Below the pieces are notes generated by a model. That model ran no database searches. It saw only the letters and a list, made by a program, of their open reading frames with translations, and was not told where the DNA came from. A DNA stretch of 36,055 nucleotides. Source: Bacteroides sp. (GTDB lineage: Bacteria > Bacteroidota > Bacteroidia > Bacteroidales > SM23-62). Below are positions 1-8,909 of the stretch, one piece after another. Positions within the stretch are counted from its first letter, which is position 1, and the number at the start of each line of letters is the position of its first letter. A program made the position numbers and the translations under genes. Location: contig DAOWJB010000278.1 in the NCBI GenBank assembly GCA_030640625.1, positions 1-36,055 of the forward strand. Reading direction: 5' to 3'.

Positions 1-659
1 GACGTGACAAAGACCTCTTCAGCCGCCGGGAAATAGGGTACTACCGGGTCACCAACGATCCGTGTCCAGGTGCGCCGCCAGATCTTGTCCTTCACTGTTT
101 TATAAAATCCGTTGATTGAAAGTAAACCAATCTTATTGTTATGGAATGACAGCATCAGGTCGATATTGTCCCATTTTTCGACTTTAAGGTCTGGAACACC
201 TCCCTCATATTGAAATGGTTTCAGGGCGTCATCAATATATTCGAATGGAACGATCCAATTGTAATTAGGACGGAACAGGGTCTTCGTGTAGGACAACTGG
301 ATAGTGAACCAATCCAGGGGCTTCACCTTGAGGTGCACCATGGGCAGGATAAAATCATTCTGCCGGGTAGCTGTGGTATCGTGCCCGGGGATCTCCAGTG
401 CCTCATTTAACCTTCGTTCTATCCACCAGGCATACATGTCGTAATTCACATTCTCATAGCGAAAACCAGGGATAAGGGAAACCTTTTTTCCAAAATTGAG
501 TTCGCCCATGGTATAACCTGCATAATAGTTTTCTTTAACGGAATTGTCATTCGCTACACTGGGTCGTGGATCCAGCCATCCCATCATTCTTTCCTGCCCG
601 AATATTAACTCCCAGCCGGGCAGTTCAGGACTTATGTATGCCCGTCCCTGTGCCGCGTA
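1..659 (-). pseudogene. C-terminal barrel continuation of the TonB-dependent receptor, in frame after the TAG stop; runs off the left window edge
   Basis: Reading the minus strand in the same frame after TAG gives YAAQGRAYISPELPGWELIFGQERMMGWLDPRPSVANDNSVKENYYAGYTMGELNFGKKVSLIPGFRYENVNYDMYAWW...LDWFTIQLSYTKTLFRPNYNWIVPFEY...VEKWDNIDLMLSFHNNKIGLLSINGFYKTVKDKIWRRTWTRIV, open for 219 codons with barrel-like strands. Confidence 0.8.
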
Positions 660-2498
660 CTAAGTGGTGATATCCTCCCACCAGTCAAAGATCTGGTTCA
701 TCTTATTCACATCCGGGTACCAGCCAAAATTAAACCTTCCGCCCAGGAAATTATCATAACGTCCGCCAACCATGTCTTCCATGGATACTGCATTCCTGTC
801 ATTCAGATCGACCCAGGGAATCTCCCATGAGATGCCATCCGGAGTTGTCTGGATTCCTGAAACTAGTTTATGAAAGGGAGGGCCACCATATACAAAACGG
901 TCGAAATCCCGGACACGGTCCTTATGCCTGTACATGCCTCCGAATTTGATGTTACCGGAGAACCAGTCTCCCAGGCGGAAGGGGATTTTCAGGTTTAAAC
1001 GGGCATCATATTGTTTCTCCTCAAGCTGATCAGTTGTACGATTACCCGGCCCGCCCATGCCAAATTCCCTGAGGTTTGCCTGGGTTTCCTCATCAAGGGC
1101 CATATCAATGATCTCTGCCAGGGGCAGGCTTCTGACAGGCCTCGTTCCAGAACCCCCAGGGTAACCATTGGGATTATTTGCACCAAATTGCCTGACTTCA
1201 TCTTTTAAATTGGATTGTGAATAAGCAAGGCTATAGTCGATAAGGAAGATCCCCAGTACATGTTCACCCCGGATGGCCCCACTATAGAGCCTTTGGTGGC
1301 CTCCCCTGTTCTGGTTTAGGTTATACGAGACACTTTCGTTAATAGGAGTATGAGATTTACTGATTGTAAGGCGGTCTGTAGGACTCGAAGAATAAAAGTT
1401 TGAAAATTCAATGCGTGATCTTGGGGAAAACCGGTAATCGATAACCAGGCTACCGGAAGTCCTTGTATTAATTCTCTCCACAGCCTGCAAGCTGACCGTG
1501 TTCAGGTACATTGGTTCCAATTCACCTTCCGGGGCATCATTTGTCAAAATCGCATAGCTTGCCCCAAGGCTTTGCGTGCTTCGATTGGTCCGCTCATTGT
1601 TGATATTGAGATCAAAACCAAGCTTATTGTCGAGGAAACGGTTACTGATATTCCCATGCAGTTTATAGTTACTAAAGTCATTGTTCTGGTTATTGTAACC
1701 ACCCTGGGCCATCACGCTTCCATGAAAGCCATTGGGAGCGGTCTTCAATTGCATATTAACCGCACCTGATACGGTGTTGGCATCCATATCGGGAGTGATG
1801 GCCTTAAAAACTTCAATTCCCTGCAGGGAAAACTGGGAAATCCCTCCGAGGCTGGCATTCCTGCTGGTCCCCTTGTTCGAAGGGATTTCTATGCCATTTA
1901 ACAAAACAGTATTGTATTGCGGGGCCATACCACGGATCACGATATCATTGGCCTCTCCTCCGGAACGGGTTACTGAAATACCGGGCAGCCGGCCAATGGC
2001 CTCGGCAGCATTGGCATCCGGATTTCGCTGGATCCGGTCGGTGGCCACAACGTTTTTGATGGCAATGGAGGAAAGCTGGTCGTTGATGGCCGCCATTTGT
2101 CCCCTAGCCTGGGTGGTTACGACTACTTCTTCCAGGTTCACAGTTTTGTTATCAAGTGACACATCGTGGGTGACGGTCTGGTCACCGGAGATTTCCACGG
2201 TGATGACCTTGCTCTGGTAACCCAGGTAAATGACCTCAACCTGGAAGGTCCCTTCCTGAACACCGGGAAGTGCATAATAGCCTTGGGCATCAGTAACTGT
2301 GCCTATTTGTGTTTTCACGGGGACTTCCTGCCCGTTTTGTATCTCGTGTGTGATAACGATACTGGCAAAGGGCAAAGGATTTCCTTCATTGTCGGTGATC
2401 CTTCCATTGATGGTGCCTGCCCCGAAAACAAGGCTAATGCCCGTCAGGGTGATTAAAAATGTTGCGGTTAGCTTTTTATAGAATTTGAGTCGTGCCAT
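660..2498 (-). CDS. TonB-dependent receptor, N-terminal part (signal peptide, CarboxypepD_reg-like domain, plug, start of barrel); interrupted by in-frame TAG at 660-662
   Basis: N-terminal signal; GRITDNEGNPLPFASIVI...TDAQGYYALPGV carboxypeptidase-regulatory-like domain; plug motif AEAIGRLPGISVTRSGGEANDIVIRGMAPQYNTVLLNGIEIPS; barrel continues in the same frame beyond the stop. Confidence 0.9.
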   Translation of the reverse strand: MARLKFYKKLTATFLITLTGISLVFGAGTINGRITDNEGNPLPFASIVITHEIQNGQEVPVKTQIGTVTDAQGYYALPGVQEGTFQVEVIYLGYQSKVITVEISGDQTVTHDVSLDNKTVNLEEVVVTTQARGQMAAINDQLSSIAIKNVVATDRIQRNPDANAAEAIGRLPGISVTRSGGEANDIVIRGMAPQYNTVLLNGIEIPSNKGTSRNASLGGISQFSLQGIEVFKAITPDMDANTVSGAVNMQLKTAPNGFHGSVMAQGGYNNQNNDFSNYKLHGNISNRFLDNKLGFDLNINNERTNRSTQSLGASYAILTNDAPEGELEPMYLNTVSLQAVERINTRTSGSLVIDYRFSPRSRIEFSNFYSSSPTDRLTISKSHTPINESVSYNLNQNRGGHQRLYSGAIRGEHVLGIFLIDYSLAYSQSNLKDEVRQFGANNPNGYPGGSGTRPVRSLPLAEIIDMALDEETQANLREFGMGGPGNRTTDQLEEKQYDARLNLKIPFRLGDWFSGNIKFGGMYRHKDRVRDFDRFVYGGPPFHKLVSGIQTTPDGISWEIPWVDLNDRNAVSMEDMVGGRYDNFLGGRFNFGWYPDVNKMNQIFDWWEDITT

Positions 2499-2990
2499 TT
2501 TTGTTTTCCTTTTATCTTAGTTTTCCTGTAAAATTTTGCTTAATATACATTTAATAAAACCTTATAGAATAATCAAAGGTTTTGGGCCATAGAAATGTAG
2601 ATGAAACTAAAATGTGGTGATAAAATAAAGAAGTACAATTTCGCGTAAATATTTTTACATATATTTTTGTTTTGGTTAAAGAATCAAATATTACCTTTTC
2701 ACAACCATTTATTATCAGAAGCACTCATTTAATTCTCTCTTAGTAAATGTAATTTTTTAAGTCAACCATAAAATTAAGCATTATTACAATGTTAAAGGTA
2801 TTTTAAGGTTAGCTTAATAGCAATGCACAGAACGAGCAAAGATTTGCACAAATTGGACCTGGCTTCGATAATTTACTAAAATGTATGTAAATTCCGGATT
2901 CAATCTAAAAATCTACAAGAGAAGCCAGTTTATAATACTATAATTTAGCATCTGATGATAAACCGAATCAGTATCATTAACTGATCTATT

Positions 2991-4568
2991 ATGATAAAAA
3001 AATTCTATTTGGTTCTCCTGGCAGGTTTTGTCCTGCTGCTGGCCTGTCAGCAAAAAGAAGCTCCTCAAAAACCGAATGTCCTGTTCATCCTGGCAGATGA
3101 CCTGGGATATCATGACCTGAGCTGCATGGGCAGTGAATATTATGAAACTCCGAACATAGATAAAATTGGTCTGGAAGGGATAATCTTTACGGATGGACAT
3201 GCCACCTGCCAGGTATGCAGTCCCTCGAGGGCAAGCATCATGTCCGGCCAGTTCCCTGCAAGGATTGGTATAACCGACTGGATTGGAGCCCGTTCAGGTG
3301 TGGAATGGAGGAAGCATAACCGGTATAATCAACTTCTGCCGGCTGAATACAAACATAACTTACCCCATGCTTTCACCACGCTCCCTGAAGCCATGAAGGA
3401 AGCAGGATATTTGACATTTTTTGCCGGGAAATGGCACCTGGGGACCCAGGGTTCCTACCCTGAAGATCATGGTTTTGATATCAACGAGGGAGGTTATGAA
3501 TCCGGGGGACCCAGGGGAGGATATTTTTCACCCTACAAAAACCCAAAACTGGAGGATGGAGATCCAGGAGAGAATCTTTCCATAAGACTTGCCCGGGAAA
3601 CGGTTCAGTTTATCAGGGAAAACAAGGATACATCGTTTTTTGCCTATCTCTCATTCTACGCGGTTCACGGTCCCATCCAAACCACCATGGTAAAATGGGA
3701 TAAATACAGGCAAAAAGCAGAAGGAATGGGCATTGGGGAGTCGGGTTACATCATGGAACGAAGGCTTCCCATCAGGCAGGTGCAGGATAATCCCATTTAT
3801 GCGGGACTGCTGGAAACCATGGATGAGGCTGTGGGACTGGTACTGGACTGCCTGGAGGAGCTCGGATTGGACGATAACACCATCGTGGTATTCACTTCCG
3901 ATAATGGAGGTGTTTCATCGGGGGATAATTTCTCCACCTCCAACCTTCCCTTGCGTGGAGGAAAGGGATACCAGTGGGAAGGAGGAATCCGGGAGCCCTA
4001 TTTTATCAAGGTTCCCTGGCTGGACAACCATGGTACCGAATGCCCTGTTCCGGTTACCGGGACAGATTTTTATCCCACATTACTTGAGCTGGTGGGGGCG
4101 GACCTGCAGCCGGAACAACATGTGGACGGCCTGAGCCTGGTTCCCCTTTTGAACGGGGGCAGCATACCCCAAAGGCCTTTGTACTGGCATTATCCGCATT
4201 ATGGAAACCAGGGGGGTGATCCTTCTTCCATCATCCGTGAAGGGGAGTGGAAATTGATCCATTACTGGGAAGATATTCATGATGAGCTGTATAATTTATC
4301 CTCTGATTTGAGTGAAAGCATGGATGTATCCACTGATTATCCGGATATCACCAAGAGAATGAGATCAAAACTGATCGCATGGCTGGAAGCAGTAGATGCA
4401 AAAATACCTGTTCCTGATCCTGAATATAACCAGGAACTCTCCATGAAAAGACAGGAGGAGATAATGAATGGCCTCTGGCCCAGATTGGAACAGAACAGAT
4501 TGAATTATTTGTCCCCCGATTGGCAACCAAACGAGGATTGGTGGGGCAGCCAGATTACAAAGGATTAA
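2991..4568 (+). CDS. S1-family sulfatase (formylglycine-dependent, Cys-type), predicted lipoprotein
   Basis: Lipobox LLLAC; KPNVLFILADDLGYHD metal-binding motif; CSPSRASIMSG active-site signature with Cys codon at 3216-3218; GKWHLG; FTSDNGG. Confidence 0.95.
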   Translation: MIKKFYLVLLAGFVLLLACQQKEAPQKPNVLFILADDLGYHDLSCMGSEYYETPNIDKIGLEGIIFTDGHATCQVCSPSRASIMSGQFPARIGITDWIGARSGVEWRKHNRYNQLLPAEYKHNLPHAFTTLPEAMKEAGYLTFFAGKWHLGTQGSYPEDHGFDINEGGYESGGPRGGYFSPYKNPKLEDGDPGENLSIRLARETVQFIRENKDTSFFAYLSFYAVHGPIQTTMVKWDKYRQKAEGMGIGESGYIMERRLPIRQVQDNPIYAGLLETMDEAVGLVLDCLEELGLDDNTIVVFTSDNGGVSSGDNFSTSNLPLRGGKGYQWEGGIREPYFIKVPWLDNHGTECPVPVTGTDFYPTLLELVGADLQPEQHVDGLSLVPLLNGGSIPQRPLYWHYPHYGNQGGDPSSIIREGEWKLIHYWEDIHDELYNLSSDLSESMDVSTDYPDITKRMRSKLIAWLEAVDAKIPVPDPEYNQELSMKRQEEIMNGLWPRLEQNRLNYLSPDWQPNEDWWGSQITKD

Positions 4569-4586
4569 AATTCAGCTAAACAAGAA

Positions 4587-4624
4587 CAATAGTTCATTAA
4601 ACTTTGACCTAAATGTCTGATTTT
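4587..4624 (+). repeat. Dispersed direct repeat, copy 1: caatagttcattaaactttgacctaaatgtctgatttt
   Basis: 36/38 identity, same orientation, with 27645..27682. Confidence 0.9.
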
Positions 4625-7182
4625 CAATAATCCAGCGTAAATTCATATACCTTTACCGGCTCTCCGCCAAACCGTATCCAGACCCATCCGGAATCCCCTG
4701 ATACGATTGGTGTAAATGGGACTTCCCTGCCATTCTGCATAACTTTCAGGGAACCGGCACCGGAGGGGAAAGGGCCAAGTCTCAGCCTGGCACGGTCAAT
4801 GGGATGGCTGGATGCCAGGCGAAAGCTTATCTGTCCCGTATCCGGATCACATCTCATTTCCAGGTTGATTTCTGTGAGTGTAGATTCATCCTGGCTCATC
4901 GTCCTGACCGGCCAGCCTTCGATTTCCATCTGCTTAATGGATGCAGGAAGCCTTGGCATCAGTGTAAGTTGAGCGGGCTCAATATCATCGATCCCTATCA
5001 TCAAATGAATCGTATGAACTACGTCAGCAAGCTGATAAAGATTGCCCAGGTCCCCCCAGCGTCGCCAGACAGATCCGTCATCGGAAATGATCGCTCCTTC
5101 CGGCACACGGTAAGGATGTTTCAGTCGTGGTGTGAAACAAAGACGGGCCATCCATTCAACCATCTTATCGGCATCTGCCATTTCATCGAGCAGGAGGCCT
5201 GTTTGGGTGATGTAGCACTGGCCATAGCCCATACCGGCTGGGGCCGCAAATGCAGGCCTGTTCCGTGTAAGCTGCATTTGATAGGTACTGCGTGTACGTT
5301 CGGCCCAATCGTCCGAAAGGACATCCATGACATCATAACCGTAAAAATCCATTCCGATGCAGGCGGGTGCAAGGGTGGAGTGGATATAGGAAAAAATCGC
5401 ATTCTTTTTGGGATTCCAGACATCTCCCCAGGGTTTAATGTTCTCGGGATAATAAGCCTCCATGGCTGTTAACAATCGATCGGCCTGCTCCCGCCAGCGT
5501 TCAGCTTTCTCCATCCGGCCTGAGACATGGGCCATTTCTGCATATCCCAGTAATCCCAGGTAGCAGACATAATCGCAATACATGCTTTGCCCCATCATCC
5601 CGCCCTCAGATTCATTGTGCAAAAGACCGTGTTTGGAGTAGGAAAGGTCAGGATTATCAAGGCACCAGGGGATGTATTCGGCAGCCTCATGAATGGCTTC
5701 CCATCTATTGTCCACCCATGCTTTTGTTCGCCCCTGTTTCAGCCAGGCACGCCAGCGTGTGATCATGAGCAGGCCATGCCCGTCATTTTCAGGATTTCCG
5801 AAATCAGGGCTCTCGTAAATGGTTCTCCAGCCCAACCCCCTGAGATAATTATAATAAATATGGGGTTTATTTGCGATTACCGTTGCATGTCCAGGCACGG
5901 GTTTTTCACCCAGTTGAACCTCCGGGTATGATTGCGGGAAATACATCATCCATTTGTCAAAAAAACCAATGGCAGCATTGACCTTCTCCTCAAAACCCAT
6001 ATGGGTGAGTACGGTAAGGCCCCGTATCCTGGTATAGGAATCTGTATAAAAGGCCCCCAATTCCGGGATCCATCCAGCGAAACCCTGGTAGTTATCGGCT
6101 TTGGAAGCCGATTCATGTACCATACCGTCAGCTTCGATGCGGCCCGGGATCTGGTTGGCATTCTCATAAAAAATACGGGTGAGCAAGGTGGCAATGGGGG
6201 ACCCGGAAAAAGTAACTTTCGGTCCGGGAAAATCTTCCGGCAACACTTCAGGTGGGGTCTCCTGTATTGTTTTCTCATTTATATCATCCGGGAAAGTTGA
6301 ATATTTCCTCCGCATGTCCCTGATAGCCTGGTAGCGTTTCTCAGGATAAGGATCTGCTGAGCGTACCAGAAGTTCATCCAGTGAGTCCTTCCTGCTTTTG
6401 GAGATGGGGAGGCCTTCCTTTATCAGGTATGAATCTTTGTCCAGTTCCTCCACGTTTGTTGGACTTCCAAAAGACAGACCATCCACCCGGTAATAACCGA
6501 TCCTGTCAGGATTATCTTCGAGTTCAATCCAGCTTACGGGTTCGTTCCGCAGGCCTATTTTCAGATAATAATCATCCGGGTCACGCTGATAACCATCAAG
6601 CCCTTTCACGACACATAAGGCATCGTTGAGTTGTTCTTTTGCTTGGGTGTCTGAGCGGAAGGGCTCAAAGGCAGCTTGATAATTGTCATGCCACCAGGCA
6701 GTATAACCAAAAACAATGGGGATGACATCGATCAGGCCGGACTGGTAAGCAATGCTGAGCGTCCCCGCAGTGTCACCGATAAAAAAGTTCCTGTACCCAT
6801 CGCCGCCGCCCCAGAGAGGATTACTGATATCAACCGAATTCAGACAACCCAACAGGTAGAGGTGCTTTGCCATAATGTTTAATTCCTGCAGGCGATATGC
6901 GCCGGAATTGGAGGTGCGTTCAACATATTCATCCCTGTACTCTGACCACTTCTCTTTATCTTCCGGGTCTTTCTCAGGCTGCCAGATGGGACTTTGGTAA
7001 AATACAACTCCGTCTATGATTTTAAACTCCTGTAAATCAGAGGAAACTTCTGCTGTATTTGAATGCGGAAGGTAGATCGCATAAACTGCATACACGGATT
7101 TATATACATCAGCTGTCTGGCCGGCGATGTTCAGCAGAAATACATACAGGGACAGCAGCATGGAAAGGTAGTATTTTATCAT
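4624..7182 (-). CDS. Large secreted protein with an (alpha/alpha)6-barrel-like C-terminal half, putative glycoside hydrolase or lyase of unassigned family; paralog of 17779..20913
   Basis: ORF track 4624..7209; likely start at internal Met MIKYYLSMLLSLYVFLLNIAGQ (signal peptide). Shared layout with the 1044-aa protein, e.g. GHGLLMITRWRAWLKQGR..DNRWEAIHEAAEYIPWCLDN and LMPRLPASIKQMEIEGW. Confidence 0.75.
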   Translation of the reverse strand: MIKYYLSMLLSLYVFLLNIAGQTADVYKSVYAVYAIYLPHSNTAEVSSDLQEFKIIDGVVFYQSPIWQPEKDPEDKEKWSEYRDEYVERTSNSGAYRLQELNIMAKHLYLLGCLNSVDISNPLWGGGDGYRNFFIGDTAGTLSIAYQSGLIDVIPIVFGYTAWWHDNYQAAFEPFRSDTQAKEQLNDALCVVKGLDGYQRDPDDYYLKIGLRNEPVSWIELEDNPDRIGYYRVDGLSFGSPTNVEELDKDSYLIKEGLPISKSRKDSLDELLVRSADPYPEKRYQAIRDMRRKYSTFPDDINEKTIQETPPEVLPEDFPGPKVTFSGSPIATLLTRIFYENANQIPGRIEADGMVHESASKADNYQGFAGWIPELGAFYTDSYTRIRGLTVLTHMGFEEKVNAAIGFFDKWMMYFPQSYPEVQLGEKPVPGHATVIANKPHIYYNYLRGLGWRTIYESPDFGNPENDGHGLLMITRWRAWLKQGRTKAWVDNRWEAIHEAAEYIPWCLDNPDLSYSKHGLLHNESEGGMMGQSMYCDYVCYLGLLGYAEMAHVSGRMEKAERWREQADRLLTAMEAYYPENIKPWGDVWNPKKNAIFSYIHSTLAPACIGMDFYGYDVMDVLSDDWAERTRSTYQMQLTRNRPAFAAPAGMGYGQCYITQTGLLLDEMADADKMVEWMARLCFTPRLKHPYRVPEGAIISDDGSVWRRWGDLGNLYQLADVVHTIHLMIGIDDIEPAQLTLMPRLPASIKQMEIEGWPVRTMSQDESTLTEINLEMRCDPDTGQISFRLASSHPIDRARLRLGPFPSGAGSLKVMQNGREVPFTPIVSGDSGWVWIRFGGEPVKVYEFTLDY

Positions 7183-7511
7183 GTTGCGTTTTTCATTCAA
7201 TTTACACAAACCTGAATGATTGCCAAAAAGTATATCAAAAGGATTATTTTGTGCATGGTATTAGAGCCCTCATCTGAGTAATTTTAATACTGAATTTACA
7301 GCATTCCAAAGGCAAGCCAATGCTGTGTAACCTAAGCAGCCAGATCATGAGAACCCAATTCTTTATTCCTGAATATATGGAAGATCCGGACCTTTGAGGT
7401 GCATCTTTCGAGGGACGGGGACAATACATGGTCTTTTATCCTTGGGAAAAGATGGATGGAATACTTAAATTGACAAATTGATAACAAGCTTACTCAATAA
7501 TAATTAATCAA

Positions 7512-8900
7512 ATGAGACCCAACATCCTGATCATTTTCACTGATCAGCAGAACATCGATTCCATTGCGGCCTACAAGCATCATTTTTCGCACGAGGCCTA
7601 CGGTTGTCACTGGGTAAAGACACCGAACCTGGACCGCATGGTTGAGAATGGTTATTCATTCCTGGAATCGCATAGCTGCAACCCGGTTTCGAGTCCAGCA
7701 AGATCCTGCACCTTCACCGGCAGGTACAGCACCGAAACAGGACTCACCTACAACAATATCGGCATAGACAAGGATGTCCCCAATATGGGCCAATGGTTTG
7801 AAAAATACTCGGACTACGACAGGGTATATTGCGGAAAATGGCATGCCGGGGGGAAATGGAATTATCCTGACATTGACGGGAACCGGAAGATCCCCGGGTT
7901 TGATACCATTCCGGTCAGCGTATGGGGAACTGGGGATTTTAACGATTTCCAGGTATCGGGTGCCATCCGGGCTTATATCCAGAACCATGATTATGATAAG
8001 CCTTTCCTTGCTATTGCCGGATTGATGAATCCGCATGATATTTGTTACTGGACGCAGGGACTCTGGGGAAAACGCCTGGTTCCGGACCAGGATCTTTTCA
8101 TGCTGGGAGATCAATTGCCCCCGCTGCCGCCGAATTACCAGTTCAATTTTGAGGACCCGGAACCACGTTCGCAAAGGAACAATCGGACAAAAATGGAGTG
8201 GAAGAATTATATCTATGATTACCTGCGCATGATAGAGAAACTCGACATGGATCTGGGCCGGATGCTGGAAGCGGTGGATGGCAGGAGGGATGAAACCCTG
8301 GTCGTACTGACCGCCGATCATGGGGAAGGAGCAGGGCGTCACCGCCGGGAGCAGAAATGGCATCCCTTCGAACAGTCTGTCAAGGTTCCCCTGGTATATT
8401 ATATGCCGGGTAAAGTCAGGAAAAATGTATTTGACACAGAGAACATTGTTTCCCAGATACACCTCATGCCCACCCTCTGTGAGTATGCCGGAATTCCCAC
8501 ACCCCCGGGATGCCTGGCGGGAAGCCTTAAAAGCCTTATTGAAACAGGGGAAACGGAGCAGGAACTTGATACTGCCATTGTTGAGTTCAAGCATATTGCC
8601 AGGGTGGTCAGGTACCAGGATTTCAAATATGTGAAGTATTATGAATATTCGGGGGAACAGGACCAGCCCTTTGTCCGGAGATCAGACGGAAAGGCTGAAA
8701 AATTTACGCCATGTGTGGGTAAAGAAAGGTATAAGGAATCCGGAAGAATGCTGCTGTTCAACATCCGGGAGGATCCATGGGAAACCATCGATCTTAGTAA
8801 GGATCCCGATTATGCAACAAAGATCGATGAACTGGAGGACGTATTGATCAACAGATTTGAAATGGTCGTTCAGCCGGGTTATCATTATGACAGGAATTAA
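7512..8900 (+). CDS. S1-family sulfatase, Ser-type active site, no signal peptide (predicted cytoplasmic)
   Basis: Starts MRPNILIIFTDQQN; signature NPVSSPARSCTFTGR (Ser codon TCG 7689-7691 where Cys is usual); GKWHAGG; TADHGE; in-frame TAA 9 nt upstream of the ATG rules out an N-terminal extension. Confidence 0.93.
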   Translation: MRPNILIIFTDQQNIDSIAAYKHHFSHEAYGCHWVKTPNLDRMVENGYSFLESHSCNPVSSPARSCTFTGRYSTETGLTYNNIGIDKDVPNMGQWFEKYSDYDRVYCGKWHAGGKWNYPDIDGNRKIPGFDTIPVSVWGTGDFNDFQVSGAIRAYIQNHDYDKPFLAIAGLMNPHDICYWTQGLWGKRLVPDQDLFMLGDQLPPLPPNYQFNFEDPEPRSQRNNRTKMEWKNYIYDYLRMIEKLDMDLGRMLEAVDGRRDETLVVLTADHGEGAGRHRREQKWHPFEQSVKVPLVYYMPGKVRKNVFDTENIVSQIHLMPTLCEYAGIPTPPGCLAGSLKSLIETGETEQELDTAIVEFKHIARVVRYQDFKYVKYYEYSGEQDQPFVRRSDGKAEKFTPCVGKERYKESGRMLLFNIREDPWETIDLSKDPDYATKIDELEDVLINRFEMVVQPGYHYDRN

Positions 8901-8909
8901 AAATCAGAC

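Noticed and set aside
660-662. Amber codon as genome-wide recoding (stop-codon reassignment)
   Set aside because: TAG also appears as the apparent normal terminator of the sulfatase at 26105-26107, and other genes use TAA/TGA, so general reassignment is unlikely.
2639-2669. Bacteroidota-type promoter candidate (TTTC, 19-nt gap, TATTTTTG resembling TAnnTTTG) in the receptor/sulfatase divergent intergenic region
   Set aside because: The -33 element is imperfect, it lies about 320 nt from the plus-strand start, and the region is AT-rich, so such matches are expected by chance.
7244-7429. 61-aa minus-strand ORF in the divergent 7183-7511 intergenic region
   Set aside because: No recognisable product or clear ribosome-binding context; the region is more likely regulatory/UTR.
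7656-8594. 312-aa minus-strand ORF opposite the Ser-type sulfatase, and 229-aa minus ORF at 9252..9941
   Set aside because: Fully antisense to well-supported coding genes with low-complexity, non-protein-like composition; shadow ORFs.
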